Notes: generated from the sequence alone by a model not told the origin. Shown: positions 11,090-25,269, numbered from the stretch's first letter. The stretch is 64,000 bases of DNA from Aphrocallistes beatrix (GCA_963281255.1 OY725493.1:4991857-5055856), one strand, 5' to 3'. Translations and numbers: made by a program.

Positions 11090-11488
11090 ATGACTGGACG
11101 TGGAAAAAGTGGAAAAACTAAATCCAAGAGCAAGAGTCGCTCCGCACGTGCTGGACTTCAATTCCCTGTCGGGCGAGTCCACCGTCTCCTAAGGAAGGGT
11201 AACTACGCCGAGAGAGTAGGAGCAGGTGCTCCTGTCTACCTAGCTGCTGTTCTCGAATATCTGGGAGCTGAAATCCTCGAGCTGGCTGGAAACGCCGCCC
11301 GTGACAACAAGAAGACCCGAATCAACCCGAGACATCTTCAACTGGCCATCCGTAATGATGAAGAGCTGAACAAGCTACTCGCAGGTGTTACCATCGCGCA
11401 AGGAGGAGTCATGCCCAACATCCAAACAGTGCTCCTGCCTAAGAAGTCGAGCGCCAAGAAGTCATCAAGCCAGAGCATCGAGTACTAA
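11090..11488 (+). CDS. H2AX: Histone H2A, H2A.X-like
   Basis: Core histone H2A that pairs with H2B in the nucleosome. It is 132 residues in one exon, with the canonical [32 protein letters not shown], acidic patch NDEELNKLL and GVMPNIQ. The tail reads [10 protein letters not shown], so an SQ dipeptide and terminal EY are both present but separated by Ser-Ile, unlike the SQEY end of H2A.X. It is a lone histone gene with no H2B, H3 or H4 in the window. The 3' region has both a histone stem-loop and AATAAA, as in vertebrate H2AX, which makes replication-coupled and polyadenylated transcripts. H2A identity is certain; the H2A.X assignment is an inference from tail and 3' end. Confidence 0.95.
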   Translation: MTGRGKSGKTKSKSKSRSARAGLQFPVGRVHRLLRKGNYAERVGAGAPVYLAAVLEYLGAEILELAGNAARDNKKTRINPRHLQLAIRNDEELNKLLAGVTIAQGGVMPNIQTVLLPKKSSAKKSSSQSIEY

Positions 11489-11512
11489 GCTCCTGACACC
11501 TGGATATATACC

Positions 11513-11528
11513 GGCTTTTTTCAAAGCC
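11513..11528 (+). terminator. Histone 3' stem-loop
   Basis: GGCTTT-TTTC-AAAGCC is a 6-bp stem with a 4-base loop followed by AC, matching the SLBP-binding histone mRNA stem-loop. It lies 25 bp after the stop codon. AATAAA follows at 11581-11586. Confidence 0.9.
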
Positions 11529-14369
<2,841 letters not shown>

Positions 14370-14499
14370 CGAAATTTGCACTTCATTTTAATTAAACTAT
14401 TTTTTGTAGCTTCTTAAAACACCTACACGTAGAATTATAGAGAATTGCTATTCGCGCATTAGTTTCAATCGAAATAGCCCGTTTTATATATGTACGTAT

Positions 14500-14937
14500 A
14501 TGGTAGCACTAATAATGTCATTACTATTCACAATCCCAACATTTTCACTCATTCGCATAACTTCTCCGCTATTCCGCACATCTATTCGTGCTGCCTCGGG
14601 TGGAGCTAGAAAAAGCAAGAAGGGTTTATACGCTACCAAGATCCAGGCGGAACTCCCGACTCTTGAATCTCGCTACTTAGACCCTCAGCCCGATGTGGAC
14701 CTAGCAACGGTATGCTACGGTCTGAATTACTTCTCTGCTGGAGAGGAGGTCAAACTGAAAGACAACTCTGAATACCCAGACTGGCTCTGGACACTGCTTG
14801 ACCCCGTGCCAGAAGACCCCTCGAATGTAACCTATGCCCGCAGGCTGAGGAAGGCTGAAATGCGAGCTAAGAACAATACGGCTTTCTATGATAAGAGATG
14901 GCCGAGTTGGAAGAGATTTTATCCGCAAAAGGAATAG
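14500..14937 (+). CDS. MRPL54: Mitochondrial ribosomal protein L54 (mL54)
   Basis: Protein of the mitochondrial large ribosomal subunit, encoded in the nucleus. It is 145 residues in one exon starting 130 bp after TGS1. The N-terminal 35 residues (rich in Arg, Ser, Ala and hydrophobics) look like a mitochondrial presequence. The family core is VKLKDNSEYPDWLWTLLD (about 83-100), followed by the basic KAEMRAKNNTAFYDKRW. ATGs at 14500 and 14515 are both possible starts. Length matches vertebrate MRPL54 (138). Confidence 0.88.
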   Translation: MVALIMSLLFTIPTFSLIRITSPLFRTSIRAASGGARKSKKGLYATKIQAELPTLESRYLDPQPDVDLATVCYGLNYFSAGEEVKLKDNSEYPDWLWTLLDPVPEDPSNVTYARRLRKAEMRAKNNTAFYDKRWPSWKRFYPQKE

Positions 14938-15146
14938 CTCATTTTATTGTTCCAATTAAGTAATTAATTTCAAATTAAATTTAAGATCGCTTACAGTATG
15001 CGTTTTTTCGTCTACTAGAGAGCATAGGTAGCGATCTTAAGACCCAATTCGATTTTCGTCTACGTAAGCTTCCTTTGTTATACTATTTAATATTTTAAAT
15101 ACTCTAGTTTCTGTCCTAGTTCAACTTAGCGCATACCAACAGGTTA

Positions 15147-16630
15147 ATGGCCTCAAACATTTCCAATTCCCAGCTTGATATAAGCCCTGGACTAATTCAG
15201 AGCCAAATCTGCGTGCATATTGGAGGTGGACAATACGGAGGTTGGAGACAGGAATTGTTGATTGAAGATTTGTCAGTCATAGAGAGGAAACTGCTACTCT
15301 GTGGGGCCTGTAATGGGATTGCGAGGGAAGCATTTACACTTAATATGGATGGAGTTCAATCGCTGAGATGTGCCAACTGCCTACCACAGAATCTGCAATC
15401 TGGTCGGGATAGTATGCCTGCAGGGCTCAACAGATCAGTTATCACCGAAAAACATGTAAGATATCTATCCTTCAGGCACATTTTATAACCAATACATGTA
15501 CAAGTAGATTGATACGTGTGTAAAGTAAAATAAATGTTACACAATTTCATATGATATTTAAGTGACAGATGTTTTCCTTTATCATTACCAATTTATAGGC
15601 CATGTGTCCGTTCCCTGATTGTAAATGGAATGGAAATCTCACACAGCTGGAGGAGCATCTAAGGTGTTGTGACGAGTTGCCTATACCCTGTCCCTTAAAG
15701 TGTAGATCAGAAGGTGGGAAAATTACTGCGATCAAGAGAGTGCATATTGATGAACACAAGTATAGCCGATGTCCTCAGAGACTTATAGAGTGTGATGCCT
15801 GTAAGAATCAAGTTAAAGCTACAGAAATTAACCTCCACGAACAAAACTGTGAGCTTATGTTGGTTTCATGTCCCAATGAGTGTCCGGATGAATCTGGCAG
15901 TGGAACTAAAATGTTGAAAAGAAATGAGCTTACTCATCACAAGAATAAAGAATGTCCATTAGTGACCGTGAAATGTTCTTATTTCGAAGATGGATGTGAA
16001 GAAAAGATAAGAAGAATGGATTTGGAGTTGCACGAAAAATCTTTCATTCATAAACATTTGAAACTTTGTCAAGACAATGCTAAGCAACAAATGATAATTT
16101 TTATGAGAAAACAGGAAAACATGGAAAAGGAAATTTTATTGCTTAAAAACAGAATTGGTGAACTAGAGGGGGGTTCTAAAGAAACTTTTCCAAAATTTGG
16201 AATGGTCGAAATGAAAATTCAAGACGTCAAAAATAAAATTCAAAATAAAGACGAAACTTACAGTTCCCCGTTCTTCGCCGAGAAATACAAGTTCCAAGTG
16301 TGCATAGACTGGGATTGCGAGCAGAGTGGGAACGTCGCGTGCTATGTCTTCATCATGAAGGGGGACTGGGATGACACGTTAGTTTGGCCGATTAGATATA
16401 GATACACGTTCATCATTCTCAACCAGAATAAGCGGGGCGATTACGTGAGGACTTATGCGATCAGTGAGGATGATATGGAGACGTTCGCTACTAGTTTCCA
16501 GAAACCGACAGATGAGAGAAATGAAGGCTACGGGTTGAAGGATTTCATTTCGCATGTGGAGTGCTGTAGGGATAGATACACTAAGAATGACTGTCTCACA
16601 TTTCAGGCAAATCTTGAAATTTTACATTAG
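15147..16630 (+). CDS. TRAF-like zinc-finger/MATH protein, copy 1
   Basis: Adaptor-like protein of the TRAF type, 446 residues from exons 15147-15455 and 15599-16630 (143-bp phase-0 intron, donor gtaaga, acceptor tttatag). The N-terminus has a short CxxC...CxxC zinc cluster (LCGACNG, RCANC) instead of a complete RING, so E3 ligase activity is doubtful. TRAF-type zinc fingers follow (CPFPDCKW, CPLKC, CPNEC, CSYFEDGC), then a coiled coil around 295-320 and a MATH/TRAF-C domain (about 330-446; FIMKGDWDDTLVWP and RNEGYGLKDFISH). TRAF-C domains bind receptor peptides and trimerise. It is the first of two tandem paralogs; a third lies at 57454-59348. Pathway unknown. Confidence 0.85.
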
Positions 16631-17330
16631 TTTAAAATTGTATTTTTGTTGAACTTGTGATATTTATATTTTGTGTGTGTGTTTACTAGACAGTCCTTGC
16701 CTTCTCAAATGCCCATTGCCCAGCTTTCTTTCATTACATGATATATGAATATGTTCTTATAGTTGTAGCACTATCTTTGTGTTTGGGGCTTTGTTAGGTA
16801 TGAATTAAAGCATTTCAATCACATCTTTCTATTCATTCAAAACCAATCGACAGTGGTGTGATGTGCACAACCAAACCGCTTAAAATTGGCATGTCGAAAT
16901 GTTTCATATTTATTTGATTTTAAAAAAATGCTAAAACAAGGCATGACAATTTTTTTAGGACATGAAATTTATTTGAATTTGCATATAATTCGCATTAATC
17001 ATAATATTTTTACCTAAGTATAACATCAGCTGTCATCACCTGTAAGTAGAAGTACAGATACAACGAACTCTTTCATATCTGCTAAACCCCAGTAACGTAA
17101 TTTGCAGGTGCGATATGTCTCAAACTTCTGTTAGACTCGACAATTATGCTTCGTATCAGCATAATTATGCCTTCATGCCGTTAGCTGATCAGAAACATGC
17201 TAATTAGTTCCATCAGGTCGATAGGCTTTTAGGTTAAAATCGTTTCCAGTATTTTATGGTTCGTACTCCATTCTAGAGCCTAGACGTAGGTATACGATTC
17301 ATTTCTGTAGTTCGAGCTTTCTAAGATTCA
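16631..17330. other. Gap between tandem TRAF-like genes
   Basis: 700 bp, AT-rich, with a short TG run near 16673. No ORF, RNA gene or repeat recognised; 3' UTR of copy 1 and promoter of copy 2. Confidence 0.4.
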
Positions 17331-18714
17331 ATGAATTCAGATTCACCACAAGACCTATCAGAAATAATCCAGAGTCATATCTATGTTCAAGTAGAGCCTG
17401 GGGTATACGGGGGATGGAAAGAGAGTTTGCTGAAGGAGAAGTTACACGATACAGAACTATATACTTTGCTGTGTGGCAGATGTCTAGGCGTTGTGAGAGA
17501 AGCTTTCACCTATACGACGGAGGGCAAAACAGTTGATTCCCTGCGCTGCAAGAATTGTCTACCTCCGGACATTGACTCCCTTTTCCCTGTGACATTCATT
17601 GGAAAAGCCATCGAACAGAAGCTTGTAAGTTTAGAAACACATTATTAGATAAATTAAATATTATATTATTATATGAATTTATTTATGTATATAGGCTGTG
17701 TGCCCTTTCTCTGATTGCAAATGGCAGAATCCTATCACAGAGCTAGAGAAGCATTTGCGTGAGTGTGGAGAGTTGCTCGTTCCCTGTCCTTTGAAATGTC
17801 AGTCCGAAGAAGATGGAGAAATTACATTTACTCTCATTAAGAGGGCTCGGGTTGAAGAACACTGTAGATCTGAGTGTCCTATGCTTTTCAAGAGATGTGA
17901 TGGCTGTAACCTGAAACTCAGAGTAGAAAAACTTGAAGATCATAAACAGACCTGCGAATTCATCTTAGTACCATGTCCCAATAGATGCAAGGATCAATCG
18001 GAGAATCTAATAATGTTAAGAAGAGGTGAGGTTAAGTTACATACTTTCAGAGTTTGCCCTTTAGAAAAGATGAAGTGTTCTTACTTCGAGGAGGGATGTG
18101 TGGAAGTTGTGAACAGAAGCAACTTGGGGTTACACGAGAGTGATTTCATGCTTAAACATATGAAACTATTGACAGAATGTCTGAGGAAACAAACAACAGA
18201 AAATATCCAATTGAAAAATCGAGTAGACGAATTAGAAACTAGCACTAACAACCCAATTGTGGGAATGACTGAAATGAAGATAGTGGACGTTTCACATAAG
18301 ATGGAGCATAAAGAGGAGACTAATAGCGAGCCCTTCTTTGTTGGACACTATAAATTCCAGCTGAGTATCCAATGGGACTGTGAGCATAACGGAGATATCG
18401 GATGCTTTGTCTCTATTATGAAAGGATACTGGGATGACTCCTTGGCATGGCCAGTCAGGTACAAGTTTAGATTTAGCATTGTGAGCCAGCAAAAGAAAGA
18501 CGATTATATGAAGACAGGTGAAATCAGCGAGAACGAAATGAAAGATCTTTGTGCGAGTTTCCACAAGCCCCGAACTGAGAAGAATGAAGGGTATGGACTG
18601 AAGAAATTCATTTCTTGTGAGGAGTGTCGAAGAGAAAGGCACACGCTTAACGATTCCCTCACGATCCGGGCAATGATCGAAATGATTCCTTCGAGATCTG
18701 ATTCGATCTGCTAA
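17331..18714 (+). CDS. TRAF-like zinc-finger/MATH protein, copy 2
   Basis: Tandem paralog of the gene upstream with the same architecture and intron position: exons 17331-17624 and 17695-18714, a 70-bp phase-0 intron just before (A)VCPFSDCKW. The product is 437 residues. It keeps the partial N-terminal zinc cluster (LCGRCLG, RCKNC), the TRAF-type fingers (CPLKC, CNLKL, CPNRC, CSYFEEGC), a short coiled coil (TENIQLKNRVDELE) and the MATH domain with SIMKGYWDDSLAWPVRYKF and RTEKNEGYGLKKFIS. Divergence from copy 1 is considerable, so the duplication is not recent. Function unknown; likely an intracellular signalling adaptor. Confidence 0.85.
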
Positions 18715-18924
18715 ATCGGCTGCTCAGAAGTTGCAACTCCTCTACTAACTTTTCTATTTGCACCAATATTTACCTCTACCTCCCTTTGCCTTAGCTTCTT
18801 AACTAAACCTTTGTTTTTGAATATTATTAATATTTTAACTACTTGAAGGTTACACTTTATTATCATTGATATTTTTGCGCAAATATTTTGTATCGGAGAG
18901 TTATCATTAGTAAAATTATATATA
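18715..18924. other. 3' flank of TRAF-like copy 2
   Basis: AT-rich sequence up to the MITE at 18925; no gene seen. Confidence 0.4.
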
Positions 18925-19104
18925 CAGTCAACTCCGCTTAATAGGGTCACTGTTTAAATCGGGTCAACCGCTTAATACGGCAACTTTTGGCAGGACTGGA
19001 ATAGTTCTCACACATAGAAGCTAATACAACATATTTTCGGTTAATAGGGTTCTCTGCTTAATCGGGGCAAAATGTCCTCTGACCGATGTGACCCTAGTCG
19101 ACTG
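18925..19104 (+). mobile_element. pogo/Tigger-like MITE, copy A
   Basis: A 180-bp non-coding element starting CAGTCAACTCCGCTTAATAG and ending in TAGTCGACTG, flanked by TA on both sides. Its ends are imperfect inverted repeats, and CGCTTAAT/AGGGTCA units recur inside. CAGTCGACTC termini with a TA target are typical of the pogo/Tigger branch of Tc1/mariner DNA transposons. A second copy in the opposite orientation lies at 57111-57282. Copy A has about 17 extra bases near its left end and lacks about 11 near its right end relative to copy B. It has no coding capacity. Confidence 0.85.
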
Positions 19105-19336
19105 TAGTATATAATCTGAAATGTTCTCACTCCTTTAGCTAATCCTAAACACAGAATATGTGAATGCCATCATTCTAACACTACTCGCAGTATATGTCCA
19201 TGCCACCATAGTAGATGTAAACCATTCTGAGAGGGTAACTCTATACGTTACATAGTCCTAGCCAGAGTATTTATTCAAGAATAGCCTTGAATAGAAACTC
19301 TTTGAATTTGTTTCAATATCTTTTTCAATGTTTACA
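19105..19336. other. Promoter side of the small type I membrane protein gene
   Basis: About 230 bp between the MITE and the first exon at 19337; AT-rich, nothing recognised. Confidence 0.35.
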
Positions 19337-20115
19337 ATGAAGTTGGTGAGTTAGCCTGTTTTAAAATGTTTATTTAGCGCAAAAGACAGGACTACCCACA
19401 ATAGGTTATCTTATTTTATTCCTTTTAGCTACTACTTTTCACAGTCATCCTCTTTGCTCTGATCGAGCAAAGTGTAAGAACTGCATCCGAAAGAGATCGA
19501 GAAAATGATTTAAACTCTGTCGAATCTGAGTTGGAGACTATCGTGAGTCAACTATCAACCATTGAATCTGAACTCCAATCGATAAACCCGGGCACTAATA
19601 GTGAAAATACACAAGAACTATCCAATTCTGATAACCATAATGTCCCGAACAACCAAGCTGAATCCACAAGTTCTGATAATTTTAATGGGGGGGATACTGT
19701 GTATGAATTGGATGCTGATTTCAACGGTGATTTCGCTGAGACTAGTACGTCTCCAGAAAACTTAGATGAAATCTCTGACAATTTTGGTCAAGCATTGAAG
19801 CATATCCACCGACATTTTTTACAGAATAATCACGTGGTATGGGTAGTACTGGGAATCGCGATTTTTGTCGCTGCTATTTCGTGTCCCTGTTGGGTTGCAT
19901 GCTGCCTAGGCTGCCATTTTTATCGAAATCACAAAAGTGAGGAAGAAGAGAAGCCGACGTACTTTGCTACTAGCGATTCAGACGAAGAAAAGACGGAGAA
20001 AAATCCAACTGGAAATTCATTGGTAAGAAAGCTGACTACAATTTCCAAACAGAGAAGACGGAAAGAGTTAAGGAAAGGGACGTACGAACCTCTGAACAGT
20101 TTGGAAGATGATTAG
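19337..20115 (+). CDS. Small type I membrane protein, unknown function
   Basis: Two exons: a 9-base first exon (ATG AAG TTG, 19337-19345) and 19429-20115, with an 83-bp phase-0 intron (gtgagt...ccttttag). Joining them gives MKLLLLFTVILFALIEQS, a convincing signal peptide, which is why I prefer this start. The 231-residue product has an acidic, Ser/Asn/Thr-rich ectodomain with a predicted helical segment (VESELETIVSQLSTIESEL), a transmembrane segment near 137-162 (VVWVVLGIAIFVAAIS) followed by a Cys cluster (CPCWVACCLGC) suited to palmitoylation, and a charged tail with YEPL, a YxxPhi-type sorting motif. No family recognised. Confidence 0.72.
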
Positions 20116-20206
20116 ACGTTCACCCTCCAACCTACCTATCTTAGAGATGTGAAACTATATATGCTTTTTCATTTTGTGTGTTTTTATCATATTCTTGCTT
20201 ATGGTT

Positions 20207-20212
20207 AATAAA
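20207..20212 (+). terminator. Poly(A) signal of the small type I membrane protein gene
   Basis: AATAAA about 90 bp after the stop codon and 70 bp before the convergent GON4L stop codon, so the two 3' ends nearly overlap. Confidence 0.6.
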
Positions 20213-20281
20213 TACAGACTGAGACACTTTTTAAACATGATCCACTGCAAATAAATACCTGTCACACATAGTATGAAGTGA

Positions 20282-23200
20282 TTAATTATCAAATATGTTT
20301 AGTTTTTGCTTTTTGTTCCTGTCTGTTTTAAGATTGTTTCTGCGCTTATTCGACTTAATTTCTACCTTCCCTTTCTTGGTTACAAGCGTTTTCTTATTAC
20401 TCCCTTTGATTTCGTTTGATTTCGCAATCCTTTTCTTGCATGCAGTCTCTTTAATGTGGTGTTCTGCAATGGTTAAAGGATTTTCAAAATATATCTCTTC
20501 AAATTCATATTTGTCAAAATCTTGAGGAGTAGCATTTTTGCTGTTCTCTACGAAATATATTTCCTCGAAGTCATCATCACTGACTGAGCTCATCTCGTTC
20601 TTCTCGCTGATGAATTGGTTGAATATCTCATCCGAGCCTTCAAACCTGATCAAACTTAGTCGTATCAACTCCTCCAGGTCTTGATTCGGGTGTCTATCTT
20701 TGCTCAGAGTGTTAATAGTCGCGAATACTCGGTGGGCCATGTCAGGATTCGATTTGAACTTAACTCGCACTCGATCTATAAACTTCTTCGCCTTTATAAA
20801 CGCTCTTCTCTGGTCCTCTTTTTGCTGAGTAGGTGTCTTGAGGAATTTCAAGAATAGGAACAGTAGTGCGGGATGGTGCTTGAGGACAATGCTTAGCTTT
20901 TCAACTAACTGATGTAGATTCCCTTCAGCATTTTGTTCGATGGTAGAAACCAGCTGATTGTATGTTTCTTCCTCACTTCTCAAGGCCGTAGTGACAAAAC
21001 ACCACAGTCCTGATGCCAGCCTGCGGTAGAATGTGTTTCTATCGAGAGCACTGGTACTCTGGTACTTGTCAATGTCGAAAATTATATTCATGATGGCCAG
21101 TCTATGTCGTTGTGAGAGATTCTTACCGATGGAATCGCATTCAAGCAGCATTCTATTAATGAAGGACGGAGTTAGTTCGATTGGCTGTGTTCTAGCCTTC
21201 GTTTTGACTCGTTTTATGGTACTCTTGGCTTGTTCATTAGATTTACTATTTAGCTCGTCGATGTATTGTTGTGCCCACAATGGTAAAGCGTCGGGATGAC
21301 TCTCCTCTAACTCTTTCCAAGGAATTCTCAGCTCTTGAGTTTGTTTCCAGTGTTTGACTACATTCGTTTCGTAGCGGCTCGAACAAAGGTTTCTAATCCG
21401 CGATATGATCTGCTTGGGTGTCTTGGTGGGAAGGATGTACTGGCATATTTTCATAAGGCCGTCCACTAGCCCGAACACAGAGAGTCCGAAGGCTAGCATA
21501 CAGTCCTCCGCCAGAACAAACTTCCTCCCTTTCTGCTCATCGTCTCGCGACCTCTTGAGAGGCATTAATTGCTGATGAGGGAGCAGTTTAGGAAATATCC
21601 AAAATAGGCGGTACTCCCGCATAATGTTGATTGTCGTGCTTGGAATTAGTTTATTCTTTTTCGGCTTCCATTCTACTTCAGGGGGTGAGTATACGATCTG
21701 CATCGCCTCTTCTAAACCCGGGAAAGTGAACACATTATGGCTGGTAGTGGTCATGTTATTGTAGAAGTCTAGAATAAGCCTGGCTGCATGTGCGTTTTCT
21801 TCTTCGAGATGAGGATCATTCAAAGTTAGCACGTACGTCTGGAATAATATCTGGAGATGTTGCTGCAGTTGGCTTTGTAGCTGATTCATGCACTGATGGT
21901 AATCTGCCTAGAAATGTGATAAGGGATATCATATTAGGAAGATAAAATATTGAGAATACTAATAACTTAATAAATCAATATTAGGTGTAGAGAATAATGG
22001 CTGATGTTCAGGCGGTTGAATCGAATCATTTACCGAGAGAAACGAAAGAGTTCCCACGCCTAGAAGAGGTCAAACAGCTGGTAAGCTGTCTCAACTGTCA
22101 CAAGGATCCTCACACAAAACTTTTGAACTGTTACCACTCGCTTTGTAACACCTGTCTCCTTCATTTCCAACAGAATAGTTGCATTCAGTGTCCAGTGTGC
22201 CTAGACACGACCCCTGTCCCAGAAAAGGGCGTGTCAATGCTGGCTGACAACTCTCTCGGAGAGGACTTGTATCAGATCACAAGGTGTGAAATCGACTTCC
22301 AGAAGAACAAGGTCGTGTGTACAACTTGTGTCACCACGCCCAGTAACGCAGCTGAATACTTCTGTCAGCATTGCAAGAAGTATTACTGCCAAGTGGACTT
22401 CCAGACGCATCAAGTGCAGTTCCCTTCTGAAGATAAGCAGCATAAGATCATAATGAGAGGGGACTCACTCTCTGTTTCCTACTGCGAGACCACACTGGAC
22501 ACCTTGAGGGAGGGGATTGGCGATATGCAGAGTAGAGCGAATGATATGAACCAGTTCATACAAGAGGTTGAATTCCACAAGTCGAATGTTGAGAGAGAAG
22601 AACAAGGTTTGCAGTGCGAAATTCGCGACAAGTATCAAGAACTCAGAGAGATGATTAACAATCGCGAAAAGTACCTCCTCGATATCCTAAACAGCCATTA
22701 TGATCAGATACGCAAGGACCTGGCGAAAGCTTCGGAGGACGTTGAAATGAAACTACTGAAACTCTACCACAATATTAACTTTGTGACTAAAACAGTTGAC
22801 CTATCCTCCACTGATATTTTAGCTCGCATCAGCAGTAAGCTTAAGGACCAAATCAAATTGACTCTAGACTCAATTTCGTTTGATACAGAAGAGATGGCGA
22901 TGCCAGAATATGAGCCTTTGGTCTTTAAAGTAGACAATGACGTCATGAATGAACTCGTCAATTTCGGCACGGTGGGTATCAACAGGAATTACTTCACCAT
23001 TGATAAGCCGACTATGCTCTTCGCTAAGAAAGGTAAGCACGTGACAGGTGGACTGGCGATCGATGAGGAGAATTCTGTGTTCGTTGTCGACCAGGAGAAC
23101 AAGAGGGTTGATGTCTTCTCCACTGAGGGAGGTTATATAAGGTCTTTCGGCCAGGCGGGGAAAAAGGATGGAGAGTTTCAGAAACCATATGCGATATGCT

Positions 23201-25171
23201 GTAGATCTAACCGCATCCTAGTTACAGATTTGGTCAAATGTAATGTGCAGGTGTTCTCTCTCAGCGGCAAGTTTCTCTCCAAGTTCGGTTCAAAGGATAC
23301 TCTGAAATGCCCGATCGGATTAGACATGTGGAAGGATGGGTACGTGTTCGTCGTGGACCAGACCAAGTGCTGGGTCGTAGCGCACACCCCCGAATTCAAC
23401 TTCGGATGGCTACTCGGAGAAGGAAAGATGTCTCGTCCTGTCGACTTGAAGGTAGCTCAGTGGGCGGAAATCTTCTTCGTGTTGGATGCCGGGGCTAAGA
23501 GCGTGGTGGTTTTCAACAGAGACGGTGAAGTGATACGCAAGTTCGAGACTGAGACGATACAGCTGAAAGATCCATTCTGTCTCGCACTGGATAGCATTGG
23601 CCATGTGCTGGTGAGTGATCTTCAGGAGAGTGAGCTGAGGGTGTTCAACTGGGCTGGAAGGAGGTGCGAGGCCGTCTGTCCTTCCTTTGGGATACCCAAG
23701 GGGATCGCTGTGGATAGGAAGGGGAGGGTCGTGATGGCAGAGGATCACGAGGACAAGCTACAGGTACTGATATTCTGATCTGAATATTTTCCATTTTTTT
23801 TGCATGAATACTTGAATACTATATCCCCATTCAATTGTATATGTTAGCCAATTGTACTCGTAAGACATTTTCTTTTCTATTATTGCACCTTTGTACAGGA
23901 ATTTGTATATTTGTATGGAACTTTTGTATTTCATTAAACGTACAACTCACTTTTTGTTCTTGATTCAATTCCACACCACTCTCCACCACTTCCCAGGTCA
24001 ACTTGTTGTTTTGTTCTCTCCCCAGCTGAGCCTGAGCTGGGTTACGACTTCCATCTTCAGGTGTCACTTCACTTTCATCGGGGAAGTTTCCAAATGTGAA
24101 TGATCCTGCGTCCTCTACCAAACTGTTCACCAACTCGAATATCTCCCTCTGACTAACTCTTACCTATAACATTGTGTACAATAACGTCATTAGTAATATT
24201 ATCTCGGTAGAATTCAGACTGCCTCGAACCCTGAAATCATATCTGAACTCCTCTCTCCTCTCAGTTGATTCTATCTCATTGTCGATGTCCTGTAAGAAGT
24301 TGTAGTCTGCATCTTCCGAATCGCTCCCGCTCCTCTCCGAACTGTCTGCCAGGCAGAACGAAGCCAGCCAATTCCTCCAAGCCTCGCTATCCCCTCCGTT
24401 CGAGATCTCCTCTGGGGACTCTGTTATGACGTCAGGAGCGTTCAGCCCCGCCTCCAATTCGAGGAGAGTCTTCTCCTTCAGACTGGCTCTAGATCGAGTT
24501 GAGTATGAATTACACTGCATCTGAATATCAATCCCGTGGTTTGGTGCACAACTGGTGACATTGGAATGCGAGCACTGAGGAAGAAGGTAGCTGTCCACTT
24601 CACTGAGAGCAGGCTCTGGCGTCAGAGCTGCGCTGGAGAGAGAGGAGGGAGAAGTGATCTCGTCGTGAGGCTCCTCTTGATCTCTAGAATCCTCGTTTGC
24701 TCCTAGATCCAATTGAGGGTTGTATTCTTCATCGGATGAGCTATCCTGTTCTGAAAAGCTGATACTGAGCAATGCGGTGCCCTCTCTATCTTGTAAGAAG
24801 GAAGTTTCTTTGTTTCCCTTCCGCTTAGATCTGGTTAGTTTGGCGCCTGCTAGATTTGAATTGGCTTCCGGTAGCCTGACACTCGTGTCAGCAATATCCC
24901 CTGCGAGCTGTTGCGCGAATATGATCAGACGTTCATCTGTCAACAGCTGCTTTATGATGTTGCGGACATTCCGCACTGAGAGTTGATGCTTAGAGGCATA
25001 CTGGACCAGGGATTGGGACAGGCTTTCGATCTCTTCTCTACTGGGCAGCCTCTCTTCTTCATGAAGTTCTGGAGGGAGTTCTCGTAGGGGAGAAGAATTC
25101 GATTCTTTGCTCTCGTTTTCGGGCGGAGTGTCTCCCTTTGAGCTTTCAGGATCAGGAGAGTCGCTTTGCAT
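20282..25171 (-). CDS. GON4L: GON-4-like transcriptional regulator, three exons
   Basis: Nuclear corepressor-type protein of the GON-4/UDU family, needed for cell-cycle control and development. I join exons 25171-24230, 24163-23951 and 21907-20282, all phase 0, into 926 residues. Exon 1 carries family marks KLTRSKRKG and SSDEEYNPQLD and ends EEFRYDFR; exon 2 continues VRVSQREIFELVNSLVEDAG; exon 3 opens ADYHQCMNQLQSQLQQHLQI, then FWIFPKLLPHQQLMP and the SANT-like FVLAEDCMLAFGLSVFG. This order is the same as in vertebrate GON4L. Intron 1 (66 bp) has a weak GTTCGA donor; intron 2 (2043 bp, gtgagt...tttctag) contains the whole TRIM-NHL gene on the opposite strand. The C-terminus is shorter than in vertebrates (over 2000 residues). 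The start codon lies 98 bp from that of the divergent RRP12. Confidence 0.85.
21997..23778 (+). CDS. TRIM-NHL protein (RING, B-box, coiled coil, NHL propeller)
   Basis: Putative E3 ubiquitin ligase and RNA or protein adaptor of the TRIM-NHL class (TRIM2/3/32/71 type), 593 residues in one exon. The RING at 31-69 has CLNC, NCYHSLCNTC and CPVC ligands. A B-box lies around 96-140 (CTTC, CQHCKKYYC), a coiled coil at about 155-260 and a six-bladed NHL propeller from about 340 to the end, with strands like RSFGQAGKKDGEFQKPYAI. I see no filamin repeat between coiled coil and NHL. All zinc ligands appear present. The gene lies entirely within GON4L intron 2, antisense to it. Confidence 0.88.
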   Translation: MADVQAVESNHLPRETKEFPRLEEVKQLVSCLNCHKDPHTKLLNCYHSLCNTCLLHFQQNSCIQCPVCLDTTPVPEKGVSMLADNSLGEDLYQITRCEIDFQKNKVVCTTCVTTPSNAAEYFCQHCKKYYCQVDFQTHQVQFPSEDKQHKIIMRGDSLSVSYCETTLDTLREGIGDMQSRANDMNQFIQEVEFHKSNVEREEQGLQCEIRDKYQELREMINNREKYLLDILNSHYDQIRKDLAKASEDVEMKLLKLYHNINFVTKTVDLSSTDILARISSKLKDQIKLTLDSISFDTEEMAMPEYEPLVFKVDNDVMNELVNFGTVGINRNYFTIDKPTMLFAKKGKHVTGGLAIDEENSVFVVDQENKRVDVFSTEGGYIRSFGQAGKKDGEFQKPYAICCRSNRILVTDLVKCNVQVFSLSGKFLSKFGSKDTLKCPIGLDMWKDGYVFVVDQTKCWVVAHTPEFNFGWLLGEGKMSRPVDLKVAQWAEIFFVLDAGAKSVVVFNRDGEVIRKFETETIQLKDPFCLALDSIGHVLVSDLQESELRVFNWAGRRCEAVCPSFGIPKGIAVDRKGRVVMAEDHEDKLQVLIF

Positions 25172-25269
25172 TAAAATCCTTTATAATTCCTGAATATACA
25201 ATTAATCAATTAATTAAATATTTAATTAAATCGTTTAATATATTTCAAGTTGGATTTAGAGGAACCGAT

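Noticed and set aside
20282-24133. Treating the minus-strand frames at 20282-21889, 23831-24133 and 24164-25171 as separate genes
   Set aside because: They join in phase 0 at valid splice sites and reproduce the order of one GON4L protein.
25138-25269. Extended N-terminus for RRP12 upstream of 25270
   Set aside because: No ATG in that stretch, it overlaps the GON4L start, and the conserved RRP12 N-terminus begins right at the 25270 Met.
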